Assembly: GCA_030656215.1 (NCBI GenBank) | Contig: JAUSOD010000070.1 | Span: 62,001 to 126,000, forward strand | Direction of reading: 5' to 3' | Length of the DNA stretch: 64,000 nucleotides | DNA from: Azoarcus sp. | Lineage (GTDB): Bacteria; Pseudomonadota; Gammaproteobacteria; Burkholderiales; Rhodocyclaceae | In this document: in pieces, positions 7,984 to 16,651 of the stretch | How positions within the stretch are numbered: the first letter of the stretch is position 1 | How the letters are laid out: every line of letters starts with the position of its first letter | The notes under the pieces: model-generated | The model's database searches: none | What the model saw: only the letters and a program-made list of their open reading frames with translations | Told to the model about the DNA's origin: nothing | Made by a program: the position numbers and the translations under genes

Positions 7984-9138
7984 TTACAGGCGAACCTGCG
8001 GGCGAAGTTTTTCCAGCAGCTTGGGGCCGATGCCCTTGACGTCGAGCAGGTCGTCGATGGACTTCCACGGCCTTCCGGCGATGATCGCCGCGGCGAGGTG
8101 GTCGTTGATGCCGCGCAGCCAGCTTAGTTCGCTGAGGCCGGATTGGTTGATCGAAACCTGGCCCGATTTCGAGGACTTGCCCGGTTTGGCGCTCTTGGCG
8201 GTTTTGGCCTGCTTTGCTGCGGCTGCCTTGGGCTTGGCGGCTTCAGTCGATGGCTCGCTTGGGACACGCTCTTCGGCTTCAACCGCAGCGACGGCCTCAG
8301 CGGCAGGTGTGTCAGCCGATGCCTGGGGGGCATATTCCGGTGCTGCTGCTTCGAATTCGGCTGCAACAGCGGACTCGGCAACAGCGGACTCGGCCGTCAC
8401 GGCGGGCGCCGGCAGCGGGCCATCCACGGCAAGCGAAAAGCCGCGGTAGTCGCGGGTCAGATAGTTGTTGCCCACCCACTCGCGCAGCATCAGGGTCAGG
8501 TGCCAGCGACCGGTGGGCAGTTCGCAGGCCGGCAGGCGGGCGCTGACCTGGGTCCATTGGGCCCGGCCGGCAAGCTCGCCAATGAACTCGCTGCCGATCA
8601 GGATGCCGCTAAATGCGCCACCGCGGTAGGGTTCGGGCAGGGCCCAGAGTTCGAGCACGAGCGAGCCCGACAGGTTGTCGGCGGCGCGCGGGTTGCTGAT
8701 GCCGTCGACCTTGATCGTGGTGTGATCGGCCTCCAGGGCGTAGCTGACCGATCCGTCCAGCCGCGGCAGCGTGAAGCGTTCGCTACGCGGGTAGGTGGCG
8801 GCGTCGCAGCGACGCAGGCCGCTGCCGTCGTCGCAGGCGAGGACCAGGGTCAGCGCGTGTTCGCCGGTGCCTGCCGGCAGCAGCGCATCGACGGTGGTCT
8901 GGACCTGGGCGACACCGAAGGAGTCGGTTTGCAGCGTGCCGCAGTCCGCGCTCGCCACCAGCGTGTCGCCGGCCCATAGCTGCGGAACCCAGCGCAGCGA
9001 CGATGCGGCCATCGGATCGACGACGCGGATCTCGGCATGCAGACTGACCTGATCGCCGTCGAAGGCGTAGCCGTGCGTGTTACCCAGCTGGGCGGCGACC
9101 GGATCGGCCGGAACGAAGTGGGAATTGGAGGCGTACAT
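7984..9138 (-). CDS. Helix-hairpin-helix domain protein with Ala/Lys-rich linker
   Basis: A 384-residue protein in three parts. Residues about 1-245 form a beta-rich region with no family I recognise; it looks like paired beta-sandwich units (LHAEIRVVD... LVLELWAL). Residues about 250-330 are a low-complexity Ala/Glu then Ala/Lys linker. The last 55 residues are a ComEA-like helix-hairpin-helix domain (INQSGLSELSWLRGINDHLA, DLLDVKGIGPKLLEKL), which usually binds DNA without sequence specificity. No signal peptide or membrane segment is visible. ATG 9138 is preferred over 9186 because the added N-terminus is not domain-like. No functional partner is evident: a TRAP transporter lies on the other side of a 274-base gap. 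Confidence 0.7.
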   Translation of the reverse strand: MYASNSHFVPADPVAAQLGNTHGYAFDGDQVSLHAEIRVVDPMAASSLRWVPQLWAGDTLVASADCGTLQTDSFGVAQVQTTVDALLPAGTGEHALTLVLACDDGSGLRRCDAATYPRSERFTLPRLDGSVSYALEADHTTIKVDGISNPRAADNLSGSLVLELWALPEPYRGGAFSGILIGSEFIGELAGRAQWTQVSARLPACELPTGRWHLTLMLREWVGNNYLTRDYRGFSLAVDGPLPAPAVTAESAVAESAVAAEFEAAAPEYAPQASADTPAAEAVAAVEAEERVPSEPSTEAAKPKAAAAKQAKTAKSAKPGKSSKSGQVSINQSGLSELSWLRGINDHLAAAIIAGRPWKSIDDLLDVKGIGPKLLEKLRPQVRL

Positions 9139-9412
9139 GGGCTGGACTGTTTCTTGGTGAAGTGGAAGGGGGCGGATTCTGAACAAGTACTGTTACCGTG
9201 ACAAGCGCGGAATAATCAATATTTTCAATGCACTAAAATTGGGCGCGGGCTCAATCTTGTGTACATGACATTTTGTTTTCCGGTGCTTGGGTGCCCTTTG
9301 CGGGTATTCCGGTTTGGTCATCCTCGCGGCTGTTTGTAGAATCTGGGGTTCTGCCCGGCGTACTTGCTACGGCAGGCCTTCAATACAAAGAACAATCCAC
9401 GGGAGATTCGCC

Positions 9413-10447
9413 ATGCAAAAACGCCGCTTCACTGCCCTGATCGCCGGTTTGTTCGTTTCCGCTGCACTCGGCTTCTCGCTGCCGGCCGCAGCCGCCGCGC
9501 CCTACAAGGACGAGTACAAGCTCTCCACCGTGCTCGGCGAAGCCTTCCCGTGGGGTTGGGGCGCCAAGCGCTGGGCCGATCTGGTGGCGGAAAAAACTGA
9601 GGGCCGGATCAAGATCAAGGTCTATCCGGGCACTTCGCTGGTCTCGGGCGACCAGACCAAGGAGTTCACCGCGCTACGCCAGGGCATCATCGACATGGCG
9701 GTGGGTTCCACCATCAACTGGTCGCCGCAGGTGCGTGAGCTGAACCTGTTCGCGCTGCCCTTCCTGATGCCGGATCACAAGGCGATCGATGCGCTGACCC
9801 AGGGCCGTGTGGGCAAGCAGGTGTTCGATCTGCTCGCCGAGCGCGACGTGGTGCCGCTGGCCTGGGGCGAGAACGGGTTTCGCGAGGTATCGAACTCGAA
9901 GAAGCCGATCCGCACCCCGGACGACCTGAAAGGCATGAAGATGCGGGTGGTCGGCTCGCCGCTGTTCCTCGCCACGTTCAACGCGCTGGGTGCAAACCCC
10001 ACCCAGATGAGCTGGGCCGACGCGCAGCCAGCGATGGCCACCGGGGCGGTGGACGGTCAGGAGAATCCGCTCGCGGTGTTCAATGCCGCCAAGCTGCACA
10101 CTGTGGGGCAGCAGCATCTGACCTTGTGGGGCTACGTTGCCGATCCGCTGATTCTGGTGGTGAACAAGAACGTGTGGAACAGCTGGACACCTGAGGACCA
10201 GAAACTGGTGCGCGAAGCAGCGCTGCAGGCGGGCAAGGAACAGATCGCCCGCGCGCGCGCCGGCATCTCCGCCGGCGACGATGACTTGCTGAAGGCAATC
10301 GAGGCCAACGGGGTGGCGGTGGTGCGCCTGTCCGATGCCGAGCGCGAGGCCTTTCGCAAGGCGACGGCCGGGGTTTACAAGGAATGGGCTGGCAAGGTCG
10401 GTGCCGAGTTGGTGAAGCAGGCCGAGGAAGATATCGCCAAACGGTGA
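9413..10447 (+). CDS. dctP: TRAP transporter solute-binding protein, DctP family
   Basis: A 344-residue periplasmic binding protein. Residues 1-28 are a Sec signal peptide (MQKRRF, hydrophobic core, ending near AAAAAPYK). The mature part has DctP landmarks: GSTINWSPQVRELNLFALPF, the RTPDDLKGMKMRV segment with its conserved substrate-carboxylate Arg, and a GAVDGQENPL strand. Such proteins deliver organic acids, commonly C4-dicarboxylates, to the DctQM membrane unit. GGGAGA lies about six bases before ATG 9413. A terminator-like hairpin follows before dctQ. The substrate cannot be named from sequence. Confidence 0.92.
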   Translation: MQKRRFTALIAGLFVSAALGFSLPAAAAAPYKDEYKLSTVLGEAFPWGWGAKRWADLVAEKTEGRIKIKVYPGTSLVSGDQTKEFTALRQGIIDMAVGSTINWSPQVRELNLFALPFLMPDHKAIDALTQGRVGKQVFDLLAERDVVPLAWGENGFREVSNSKKPIRTPDDLKGMKMRVVGSPLFLATFNALGANPTQMSWADAQPAMATGAVDGQENPLAVFNAAKLHTVGQQHLTLWGYVADPLILVVNKNVWNSWTPEDQKLVREAALQAGKEQIARARAGISAGDDDLLKAIEANGVAVVRLSDAEREAFRKATAGVYKEWAGKVGAELVKQAEEDIAKR

Positions 10448-10550
10448 GCGGATATCGAGGCCGGTTGTGACGCAGGTCGGCAGGCGGCCCCTCCCGGGTG
10501 AGCACCGCCGCTTGCACGGCGCCTGACTTCGGGGCGATGACGCCCGTTTC

Positions 10551-10585
10551 CGGGCAGCGCCGCTGGCGACTGCCCGGTTTATTTT
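10551..10585 (+). terminator. Terminator-like hairpin with T-rich tail between dctP and dctQ
   Basis: CGGGCAG (10551-10557) pairs with CTGCCCG (10570-10576), and GTTTATTTTC follows directly. It lies inside the 163-base gap between the binding-protein gene and the membrane-subunit genes. Partial termination here would yield more DctP than DctQM. Confidence 0.55.
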
Positions 10586-10610
10586 CGCAGTATCCAGTGA
10601 GACAGCCCCA

Positions 10611-11108
10611 ATGAGCACCGAACTGCCCCCGCTCGACGCCGCGGGGCCCGATACCGAGCGTCCGTCCTACACCATCGAGCAGCTGCTGACCGGCGTCGTC
10701 ATGGGGCTGATCGTGCTGATCTCGCTGGGCAATGTGGCGGCGCGCTACCTGACCTCGCAGTCCTTTGCCGCCACCGAGGAGTTCTCGATCGCGCTGCTGA
10801 TCGTGCTCGCTTTTCTCGGCTCGTCGACCGCCTTCGCCTTCGATCGCCACATTCGGGTGAGCTTCCTGGTCGAGCGCCTGCCCCGCAGGTGGCGACACGC
10901 GGCGGAGTGGCTGTCTTTCGTGGTCACTGCGAGTCTGTTCGGCTTTATCGGCTTTTACGGTGGCTGGCTCACCTTCGACCAGTATCGCTTCGAGGAAACC
11001 TCGCCCGCGCTGGGTCTGCCGCAGTGGTGGTACACGGTATGGATGCCGGTGCTCGCGGTGCTGATCGTGGTGCGCATGGTCCATACCCGGTGGCGGAGGT
11101 CGGCATGA
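10611..11108 (+). CDS. dctQ: TRAP transporter small permease, DctQ family
   Basis: A 165-residue membrane protein with four predicted helices (residues about 26-48, 62-83, 101-124 and 140-160), the standard DctQ topology. It contains the conserved AATEEFSIALLI stretch after helix 1 and a cytoplasmic FDRHIRVSFLVERLP loop. It pairs with DctM as a scaffold between binding protein and transporter. Its stop overlaps the dctM start as ATGA, implying translational coupling. Confidence 0.9.
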   Translation: MSTELPPLDAAGPDTERPSYTIEQLLTGVVMGLIVLISLGNVAARYLTSQSFAATEEFSIALLIVLAFLGSSTAFAFDRHIRVSFLVERLPRRWRHAAEWLSFVVTASLFGFIGFYGGWLTFDQYRFEETSPALGLPQWWYTVWMPVLAVLIVVRMVHTRWRRSA

Positions 11109-12388
11109 TCGGTACCGTACTGGTCCTCGTCTTTCTGCTCGCGCTTGCCGCCGGCCTGCCGCTGGCGGTGGGGCTGGGGGTGTCGAGCGTCATCGTGCTG
11201 GCCATGGCCGGTTTCGACCAGCTCGCGGTGCCGACCAACATCTATGCCGGCATCGCCAAGTACCCGCTGCTGGCGATCCCGATGTTCATCCTCGCCGGCA
11301 TGATCTTCGAGCGCTCTGGCGTGGCCTTGCGCCTGGTGCGTTTCGTCACCGCCATGGTCGGCGAATGGACCGGATCGATGGCGGTGGTGGCGGTGCTGGT
11401 GTCGATGCTGCTCGGCGGCATCTCCGGCTCCGGCCCGGCCGATGCGGCTGCGGTTGCTGCGGTGATGCTGCCGTCGATGATCGCCCGCGGCTACCCGAAA
11501 GGCTTCTCTGCCGGGCTGATCGCCGCCGCGGGGTCGACTGCGATCGTCATCCCGCCGTCGGTCGCCTTCATCATTTACAGCGTCATGGTGCCCGCCGCCA
11601 CGGTGCCGGCGCTGTTCGCCGCGGGGCTGTTTCCGGGCATGATCGCCGCACTGTGCCTGCTGGTGCCGGCGGTGATCATCAGCCGCCGCTACGGCTTTGG
11701 CCGCGATCACAAAGCGGTGCGACCGCCCTTGGGCAGGAGCTTCATCGATGCGCTATGGGGCCTGCTGGCGCCGGTGATCATCCTCGGCGGGATGCGGACC
11801 GGGGTGTTCACCCCGACCGAGGCCGCGGTGGTGGCGGTGGCCTATGGCGTGTTCGTCGGCATGGTGATCTACCGCAGCATTGGAGTGAAGGACCTGTTCC
11901 GGGTGCTGATCGATGCCGGCGAACTGTCGGCGGTGGTGCTGATGATCATTGGCGTCGCGTCGGTGTTTGCGTGGGCGGGCAATACGCTCGCCATCTTTGA
12001 TGCGGCGGCGAGGGCGCTGGTCGATATGCATCCGAGCGAATGGGTGATGCTGCTGTCGATCAACCTGCTGCTGCTGGTGGCGGGGATGTTTCTCGATGCG
12101 GTGTCGATCTTTCTCATCCTGCTGCCGCTGTTGGTGCCGATCGCGCTCGCGATGGGCTGGGACCTGGTGTGGTTCGGGGTGATGATGACGATCAATCTTG
12201 CCATCGGCCAGTTCACCCCGCCGATGGCGATCTCGCTGATGGTTACCTCGCGCATTGCCGGCATCGGCATGGAAGAGACCTTCCGCTGGGTGATCTGGCT
12301 GGTGCTGGCGATGGGCTGCGGCCTGGCGGCAATGATCGTCTTCCCGCAGCTGGCGTTGTGGTTGCCCGGGCGCTTGGGTTATCTTTAA
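11105..12388 (+). CDS. dctM: TRAP transporter large permease, DctM family
   Basis: A 427-residue membrane transporter with about 12 hydrophobic segments. It carries hallmark DctM stretches: GISGSGPADAAAVAAVMLPSM in the middle, IPPSVAFIIYSV, GVFTPTEAAVVAVAYG, and FTPPMAISLMV near the end. It uses the Na+ or proton gradient to take up the ligand delivered by DctP. The length is normal for the family. It is last in the dctPQM unit; the hemerythrin-Crp regulator begins 57 bases downstream on the same strand and could share its transcript. Confidence 0.93.
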   Translation: MIGTVLVLVFLLALAAGLPLAVGLGVSSVIVLAMAGFDQLAVPTNIYAGIAKYPLLAIPMFILAGMIFERSGVALRLVRFVTAMVGEWTGSMAVVAVLVSMLLGGISGSGPADAAAVAAVMLPSMIARGYPKGFSAGLIAAAGSTAIVIPPSVAFIIYSVMVPAATVPALFAAGLFPGMIAALCLLVPAVIISRRYGFGRDHKAVRPPLGRSFIDALWGLLAPVIILGGMRTGVFTPTEAAVVAVAYGVFVGMVIYRSIGVKDLFRVLIDAGELSAVVLMIIGVASVFAWAGNTLAIFDAAARALVDMHPSEWVMLLSINLLLLVAGMFLDAVSIFLILLPLLVPIALAMGWDLVWFGVMMTINLAIGQFTPPMAISLMVTSRIAGIGMEETFRWVIWLVLAMGCGLAAMIVFPQLALWLPGRLGYL

Positions 12389-12390
12389 AG

Positions 12391-12404
12391 TGTCATACCG
12401 GACA
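12391..12404. promoter_or_regulatory. Weak dyad TGTC-N6-GACA upstream of the hemerythrin-Crp gene
   Basis: TGTC (12391-12394) and GACA (12401-12404) form a 4-bp dyad with the six-base spacing used by Crp-type proteins, 42 bases before the ATG at 12446. A dyad this short can occur by chance. It is recorded because the downstream product has a Crp-type DNA-binding domain and could autoregulate. Confidence 0.25.
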
Positions 12405-12445
12405 TTGCCGGAATCGCGTGCTCGACTCACTCTCCGAGGCTGTGG

Positions 12446-14080
12446 ATGAAACTCCTGACGTGGAACGACGCGCTCAAGACCCATATCGATGTCATCGACC
12501 AACAGCACCACGGCCTGGTCGATCTGATCAATGCCACTTCGACCAGGCTGGCTGCGGAAACGACACTCGGCGGCAGCGAAGTGCGCCAGCTGCTGGGTTA
12601 CCTGAAGGACTATGCGGAGGTGCATTTCAGCACTGAGGAAGCGCTGATGGCACTGTTCGGCCTGGCGCCGGACTACATGGATCGGCACCATCGGAATCAC
12701 GCCAGCTTCCTGGCGCGCGTTGTCGAGATGGTGGATGACGCCGGCGAGGGCGGCGCGATCGATGGCCAGCATGTGCTGGCTTTCCTGGGGGATTGGCTGG
12801 TGCGGCACATTCAGGGCGAGGACCAGCGCATGGCACAGCGCCTGCACGCCGTGCGGCTGTCAGTCACTCGTCCAGCAGCGGAGACACGCCCGGCGCAAGG
12901 CGCGGGGCGGGCGCTCCTCTTCGCCGACGCCCTTGCCCAAGGAAGTGCTGACTTGCTGGCCAGCGAAACCGATGTGCTTGCGCTGCTTGCCGAGAGCGAA
13001 CAGGCGGCACTGGTGATCGCGCTGGATGCGAACCTGATGCCTGCGAGCGTTATGCACGCGACCACCGCGGCAGCAAACCTCCTCGGAAGCAGTGTTGCGG
13101 CCTTGAAGTCCCGTTCGGCGGCCAGTCTTTTTGGAAGTAGAGAGTCGGCGCGATTTCCGGTGCTGATGAGCGAAGTGCTGGTCAGTGGCCACTTTGAGGG
13201 GCCGCTGCAGTTCGTTGGGCCGCATGCTGACCTGATCGGTGCGCAGACCCGTGTCAGCCTCCTGGTCCTGCAGGGGCAGACGGTCATCCTTGTGGTATTC
13301 GGGGCCGCGGTCGGGCTTCGGCTGGTGGGAGGGCGCGATGTGTCTCCGGCTGCGGTCCCGAGCGCGGCCGAAAGGGCCCAAGTGCCGGGCGATGCGGAGG
13401 GTGGCACGGTGCTATCCCGCCATCCCCTGTTCTCCGGCTTGGGCCGGAGCGAACTGGCGGGCCTCGAAAGTGCGTCCAGCCTCGTTCGGCTGACCAAAGG
13501 GCAGGTCCTGTTTCACAAGGGTGCCAATCCGGCAGGTCTCTACATGGTGATCAGCGGCCATGTCAGCCTGGCGGTAGCGAACAGCCGCGATGTCGAGAAG
13601 GTGATCGGCATCTTCGGCGCGCAGCAGGTAATTGGCGAGATGCAGGTCTTTGCCGGCGGCCCCTCCCCGGTCACGGCGCAGAGTCTCGATCCGGGCGTGG
13701 TGCTGCTTATCCCGACCGTGGCCCTGCACCAGCTCCTGGCCTCAAGCCCCGCATTCGCCGCTGCTGCCATCGCCTACCTTGGCAATCGACTGCATGAGCT
13801 CGTCGGAGAGATCGAAGCACTGAGCCTGCACACGGCGATGGAGCGGATCATCGATCATCTGTTCGAGCACGCCGCCATCAGCAGCCGCGGTGCGCTCGAG
13901 GCCACGCTACCGGCGCAGAAGCAGATCATTGCGTCGCGCCTCAACCTGACCCCACCGACGCTGTCGCGCGCCTTCCAGCAACTGAGCGAGGCCGGCCTTA
14001 TTGAGGTCAGCGGCCGTTGCGTGACGATTCCCGATCGTGAGGCGTTGCTGCGTTATCGGGTGGAGTATGCCGGCGGGTAG
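12446..14080 (+). CDS. Hemerythrin-Crp fusion regulator (hemerythrin, PAS-like region, cNMP-binding domain, HTH)
   Basis: A 544-residue fusion. Residues 1-135 are a bacterial hemerythrin with all seven di-iron ligands in place: His21, His60, Glu64, His81, His85, His121 and Asp126. Residues about 165-290 resemble a degenerate PAS-like sensor (ALVIALDANLMPASVMHATTAAANLLG) but are not clearly assignable. Residues about 325-445 are a cyclic-nucleotide-binding-type beta-roll (GLYMVISGHVSLAV, IGEMQVFAGG), and 460-530 a Crp/Fnr helix-turn-helix (IASRLNLTPPTLSRAFQQLS). Hemerythrin domains bind O2 or NO at the di-iron site, so an oxygen- or redox-responsive transcription factor is the obvious reading. 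It is convergent with the anaerobic ubiquinone genes. Confidence 0.88.
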   Translation: MKLLTWNDALKTHIDVIDQQHHGLVDLINATSTRLAAETTLGGSEVRQLLGYLKDYAEVHFSTEEALMALFGLAPDYMDRHHRNHASFLARVVEMVDDAGEGGAIDGQHVLAFLGDWLVRHIQGEDQRMAQRLHAVRLSVTRPAAETRPAQGAGRALLFADALAQGSADLLASETDVLALLAESEQAALVIALDANLMPASVMHATTAAANLLGSSVAALKSRSAASLFGSRESARFPVLMSEVLVSGHFEGPLQFVGPHADLIGAQTRVSLLVLQGQTVILVVFGAAVGLRLVGGRDVSPAAVPSAAERAQVPGDAEGGTVLSRHPLFSGLGRSELAGLESASSLVRLTKGQVLFHKGANPAGLYMVISGHVSLAVANSRDVEKVIGIFGAQQVIGEMQVFAGGPSPVTAQSLDPGVVLLIPTVALHQLLASSPAFAAAAIAYLGNRLHELVGEIEALSLHTAMERIIDHLFEHAAISSRGALEATLPAQKQIIASRLNLTPPTLSRAFQQLSEAGLIEVSGRCVTIPDREALLRYRVEYAGG

Positions 14081-14153
14081 GTGACGGTTCGTGCTGTCCC
14101 GCGCCACGGCTGCGGATTGCGTGGCGATGCGGGGGGCTGATTGCGGCAACTGC

Positions 14154-14669
14154 TCAGCGGCCTCGCCCGAGCAGCGCATTCCAGTCCACCGCATCCAGCG
14201 TGTTCTTGACCAGCAGGCCCAGATCGGTGTCGCCCTCCATCACCAGCCGGCGGCTGAAGAACAAGGTGTCGGCGTCCTCCTCGCGCAGTGCAAGGGCAAG
14301 GTAGTCGCGCGTGGTGGCAGACAGGATCAGGTCGGGTTTGGCGACCGCAGGGGTGGCGCGGAATCCGCGTCCCTCGAGGGTGAAGTCGAGCGTGAGGCCG
14401 GCATCGATGACCTTGACCCGCAAGTGGCGGCCATTAAGCGGCTCGAGCTGGTCGCGCGGCAGGATGCGCCCGAGGGCCAGGTTGAGCGCGGTGCTCAGCG
14501 CCATGGCCGGCGCTTGCTGTGGCAGACGGGCGGCGATCCGGGCCAGCGGCGCCGGCACGGTGAAGGCGGGCACGCGCAGCGTGGCAATCCGCTGCTCGAT
14601 GCGCTGGCGCAAACGCCCCGGTAGCAGATGGGCGAGACGGGGGATGGGAAGCGGGAAGGTGCCGGACAT
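14154..14669 (-). CDS. ubiT: UbiT, SCP2-domain accessory factor of O2-independent ubiquinone synthesis
   Basis: A 171-residue protein with an SCP2 lipid-carrier fold across residues about 45-150, including the family's FTLEGRGFRATP and LVMEGDTDLGLLVKN segments. E. coli UbiT (YhbT) binds ubiquinone intermediates and is required, with UbiU and UbiV, for hydroxylation of the ring without oxygen. It is third in the cluster, 15 bases after ubiV. An unusual Pro/Leu/Arg-rich N-terminus (residues 5-40) probably docks to lipid or partners. Confidence 0.88.
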   Translation of the reverse strand: MSGTFPLPIPRLAHLLPGRLRQRIEQRIATLRVPAFTVPAPLARIAARLPQQAPAMALSTALNLALGRILPRDQLEPLNGRHLRVKVIDAGLTLDFTLEGRGFRATPAVAKPDLILSATTRDYLALALREEDADTLFFSRRLVMEGDTDLGLLVKNTLDAVDWNALLGRGR

Positions 14670-14684
14670 GAGAGGGTTTCCGTT

Positions 14685-15593
14685 TCAGGCGCTGACGAAC
14701 TGGTCGACGCCGGGTTTGCCGTGCCAGAAGCCGTTGCACGGCTGGTCGGGCATCAAAGGCCGACTGGCCTCCAGCGCCTGTTGGGGGCTGCGTTCGGCGT
14801 CGAGTGTGGTGCGGAACAGGTCGATGATCGCGCGCGTGTGCTCGCCCTGCGGGCTGATGCGCAACACTTCGGCATGGCCATGCAGGGCCGGCAGGTCGCC
14901 GAGCAGGTTGTGCACCCGGGCCGACTGGGTCTGCACCCCGTTCAGGGTCAGAAAGGCTTCGCCTTCGCGGGTGCGCAGGGTGAGGCCGTCGCTGATGCCA
15001 AGGCAGCGAAATTCGCAGGTGTCCTTTTGCAGGTTGTAGTGGCGGGCGGTGAAGCAGCGCGCCGAGTGTGCCAGCGGCAGGCGGCCGTAGGCGAAGACTT
15101 CGGTTTCGGCCATCGTCGGCAGCGCGGCGCGCAGTTCGTTCCTCAGTTCGCACATCACCGTGCCCGACATCTCCGGCGGCACGACCCAGCGCGTGGCGCC
15201 GGCTTCGAGCAGCAATGCCAGGGTGTGCGGGTTGAACACATTGAGCGTGGGGCCGGCGATCCAGTCGCGACGGCCGGCTTCGGCGAGCAGGCGCACCGCG
15301 CCCATGTCGTTGGCTTCGACCCGGAAGCGATCCTGTGCGGTGATCCGGCGCAGGGTCTTGAGGTCTGATTCGGATTCGATCAGCGACTGGGTGGACAGCA
15401 CCGCCTCCTTGCCTGCGTCGGCGAGCATGGCCGCGACCTCCAGCCAGTCGTCGAGGCGCAGTTCATGGCGGCGCGAGCAGACGGTTTCGCCCAGATGGAC
15501 GACGTCCACCGGGCTGTCGGCGATGCCGGCATAGAAGTCGAGCACGCTCTGGCGTGGCCAGTAGTAAAGCAGGGGGCCGAGGGACAGCTTCAT
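14685..15593 (-). CDS. ubiV: UbiV, peptidase-U32-family [4Fe-4S] protein of O2-independent ubiquinone hydroxylation
   Basis: A 302-residue protein beginning MKLSLGPLLYYWPRQ, which aligns with E. coli UbiV from its first residue. The four cluster ligands sit at the E. coli positions: Cys39, Cys180, Cys193 and Cys197. UbiV forms a complex with UbiU that hydroxylates ubiquinone precursors, probably with prephenate as oxygen donor. An ATG at 15602 overlaps the ubiU stop as ATGA and would add three residues. ATG 15593 is chosen from the family N-terminus. It is translationally coupled to ubiU. Confidence 0.93.
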   Translation of the reverse strand: MKLSLGPLLYYWPRQSVLDFYAGIADSPVDVVHLGETVCSRRHELRLDDWLEVAAMLADAGKEAVLSTQSLIESESDLKTLRRITAQDRFRVEANDMGAVRLLAEAGRRDWIAGPTLNVFNPHTLALLLEAGATRWVVPPEMSGTVMCELRNELRAALPTMAETEVFAYGRLPLAHSARCFTARHYNLQKDTCEFRCLGISDGLTLRTREGEAFLTLNGVQTQSARVHNLLGDLPALHGHAEVLRISPQGEHTRAIIDLFRTTLDAERSPQQALEASRPLMPDQPCNGFWHGKPGVDQFVSA

Positions 15594-15598
15594 CGGGT

Positions 15599-16612
15599 TC
15601 ATTTCCACGGACGGTAGTAGGCGCCGAGGGTGTGGCTCTGGCCCTCGGACACCTTGTTGAGTTCGGCCATCCAGGCGGGCAAGGCCTTGAACTCGGCCGG
15701 TGCGCGCATTACCTGGTCGAGCGCGGCTCGCCACACTTTGGTTACCTGGGTGACATAGGCCGGGCTGCGCTGACGCCCTTCGATCTTGATTGCGCGCACG
15801 CCGATGCGGGCGAGCTCGGGCAGCAGCTCCAGCGTGTTCAGGCTGGTCGGCTCCTCGATCGCGTAATAGGTTTCGTCATTGACCTCGAAGCGGCCCTTGC
15901 ACAGCGTGGGGTAGCCGGCGCGCTCGTTGTCGGCGAAGCGGTCGATCAGGATGCCGTTGAGCCGGGTTTCCATTCCCTTTGGGGTTTGCTCCCAGCGCAC
16001 ATGCTTGCCCGGCGAGCAGGCGCCGTTGCAGTTGGGCGATTCGCCAGTGGCGTAGGCCGACAGCGCGCAGCGGCCCTCGACCATGACGCACAGACCGCCG
16101 AAACCGAAGACCTCGATCTCGACCGGCGAGTTGGCGATGACCTGTTCCACCTGCACCATCGACAACACCCGCGGCAGCACCGCGCGCTGGATGCCGAAAC
16201 GTTCGTGGTAGAAGTTGATCGCCTCGTAGCTGGTGGCCGACCCCTGTACCGACAGGTGCAGGCGCAGTTGCGGGTGGGTCTTTGCGGCATAGGCCATCAG
16301 CCCGGGGTCGGCGAGGATCACCGCGTCGATGCCCATCTCGGCGGCGCGGTCGACGGCGGCAGTCCAGCTCGACCAGTTGGCGGTCTGGGGGTAGGTGTTG
16401 AGTGCCAGCAGCACCTTGCCGCCGCGACGGTGGGCATAGTCGATGCCGTCGCGCATCTGCACCGGATCAAAGTTCAGACCGGTAAAGTTGCGCGCGTTGG
16501 TGGCGTCCTTGAAGCCGAGGTAGACGCAGTCGGCGCCATGGTCGATGGCGGTCTTGAGGGCCGGCAGGCTGCCGGCGGGGCAGACGAGTTCGATCTGCTT
16601 GGACGAGGTCAT
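15599..16612 (-). CDS. ubiU: UbiU, peptidase-U32-family [4Fe-4S] protein of O2-independent ubiquinone hydroxylation
   Basis: A 337-residue protein opening with the U32 motif IELVCPAGSLPALKTAID. Cluster ligands Cys175, Cys182, Cys199 and Cys238 keep the 7-17-39 spacing of E. coli UbiU. The PEVEVFGFGGLC-type strand and GESPNCNGACSPG loop are also typical. It heads the ubiU-ubiV-ubiT unit. The promoter region holds an FNR-type palindrome and a well-spaced -10, consistent with induction at low oxygen. No Shine-Dalgarno is visible; the 5' leader instead carries ACCUCCU and a hairpin. Confidence 0.93.
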   Translation of the reverse strand: MTSSKQIELVCPAGSLPALKTAIDHGADCVYLGFKDATNARNFTGLNFDPVQMRDGIDYAHRRGGKVLLALNTYPQTANWSSWTAAVDRAAEMGIDAVILADPGLMAYAAKTHPQLRLHLSVQGSATSYEAINFYHERFGIQRAVLPRVLSMVQVEQVIANSPVEIEVFGFGGLCVMVEGRCALSAYATGESPNCNGACSPGKHVRWEQTPKGMETRLNGILIDRFADNERAGYPTLCKGRFEVNDETYYAIEEPTSLNTLELLPELARIGVRAIKIEGRQRSPAYVTQVTKVWRAALDQVMRAPAEFKALPAWMAELNKVSEGQSHTLGAYYRPWK

Positions 16613-16629
16613 GAGGGACACAGGAGGTT

Positions 16630-16651
16630 GGCGGGGTTGCGCAGCCCCGCC
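16630..16651 (-). promoter_or_regulatory. Hairpin in the ubiU leader / after the symporter gene
   Basis: GGCGGGG (16630-16636) and CCCCGCC (16645-16651) form a 7-bp stem with an 8-base loop, 17 bases before the ubiU ATG. It could end transcripts from the upstream symporter gene or fold in the ubiU 5' leader. No T-run follows. Confidence 0.4.
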
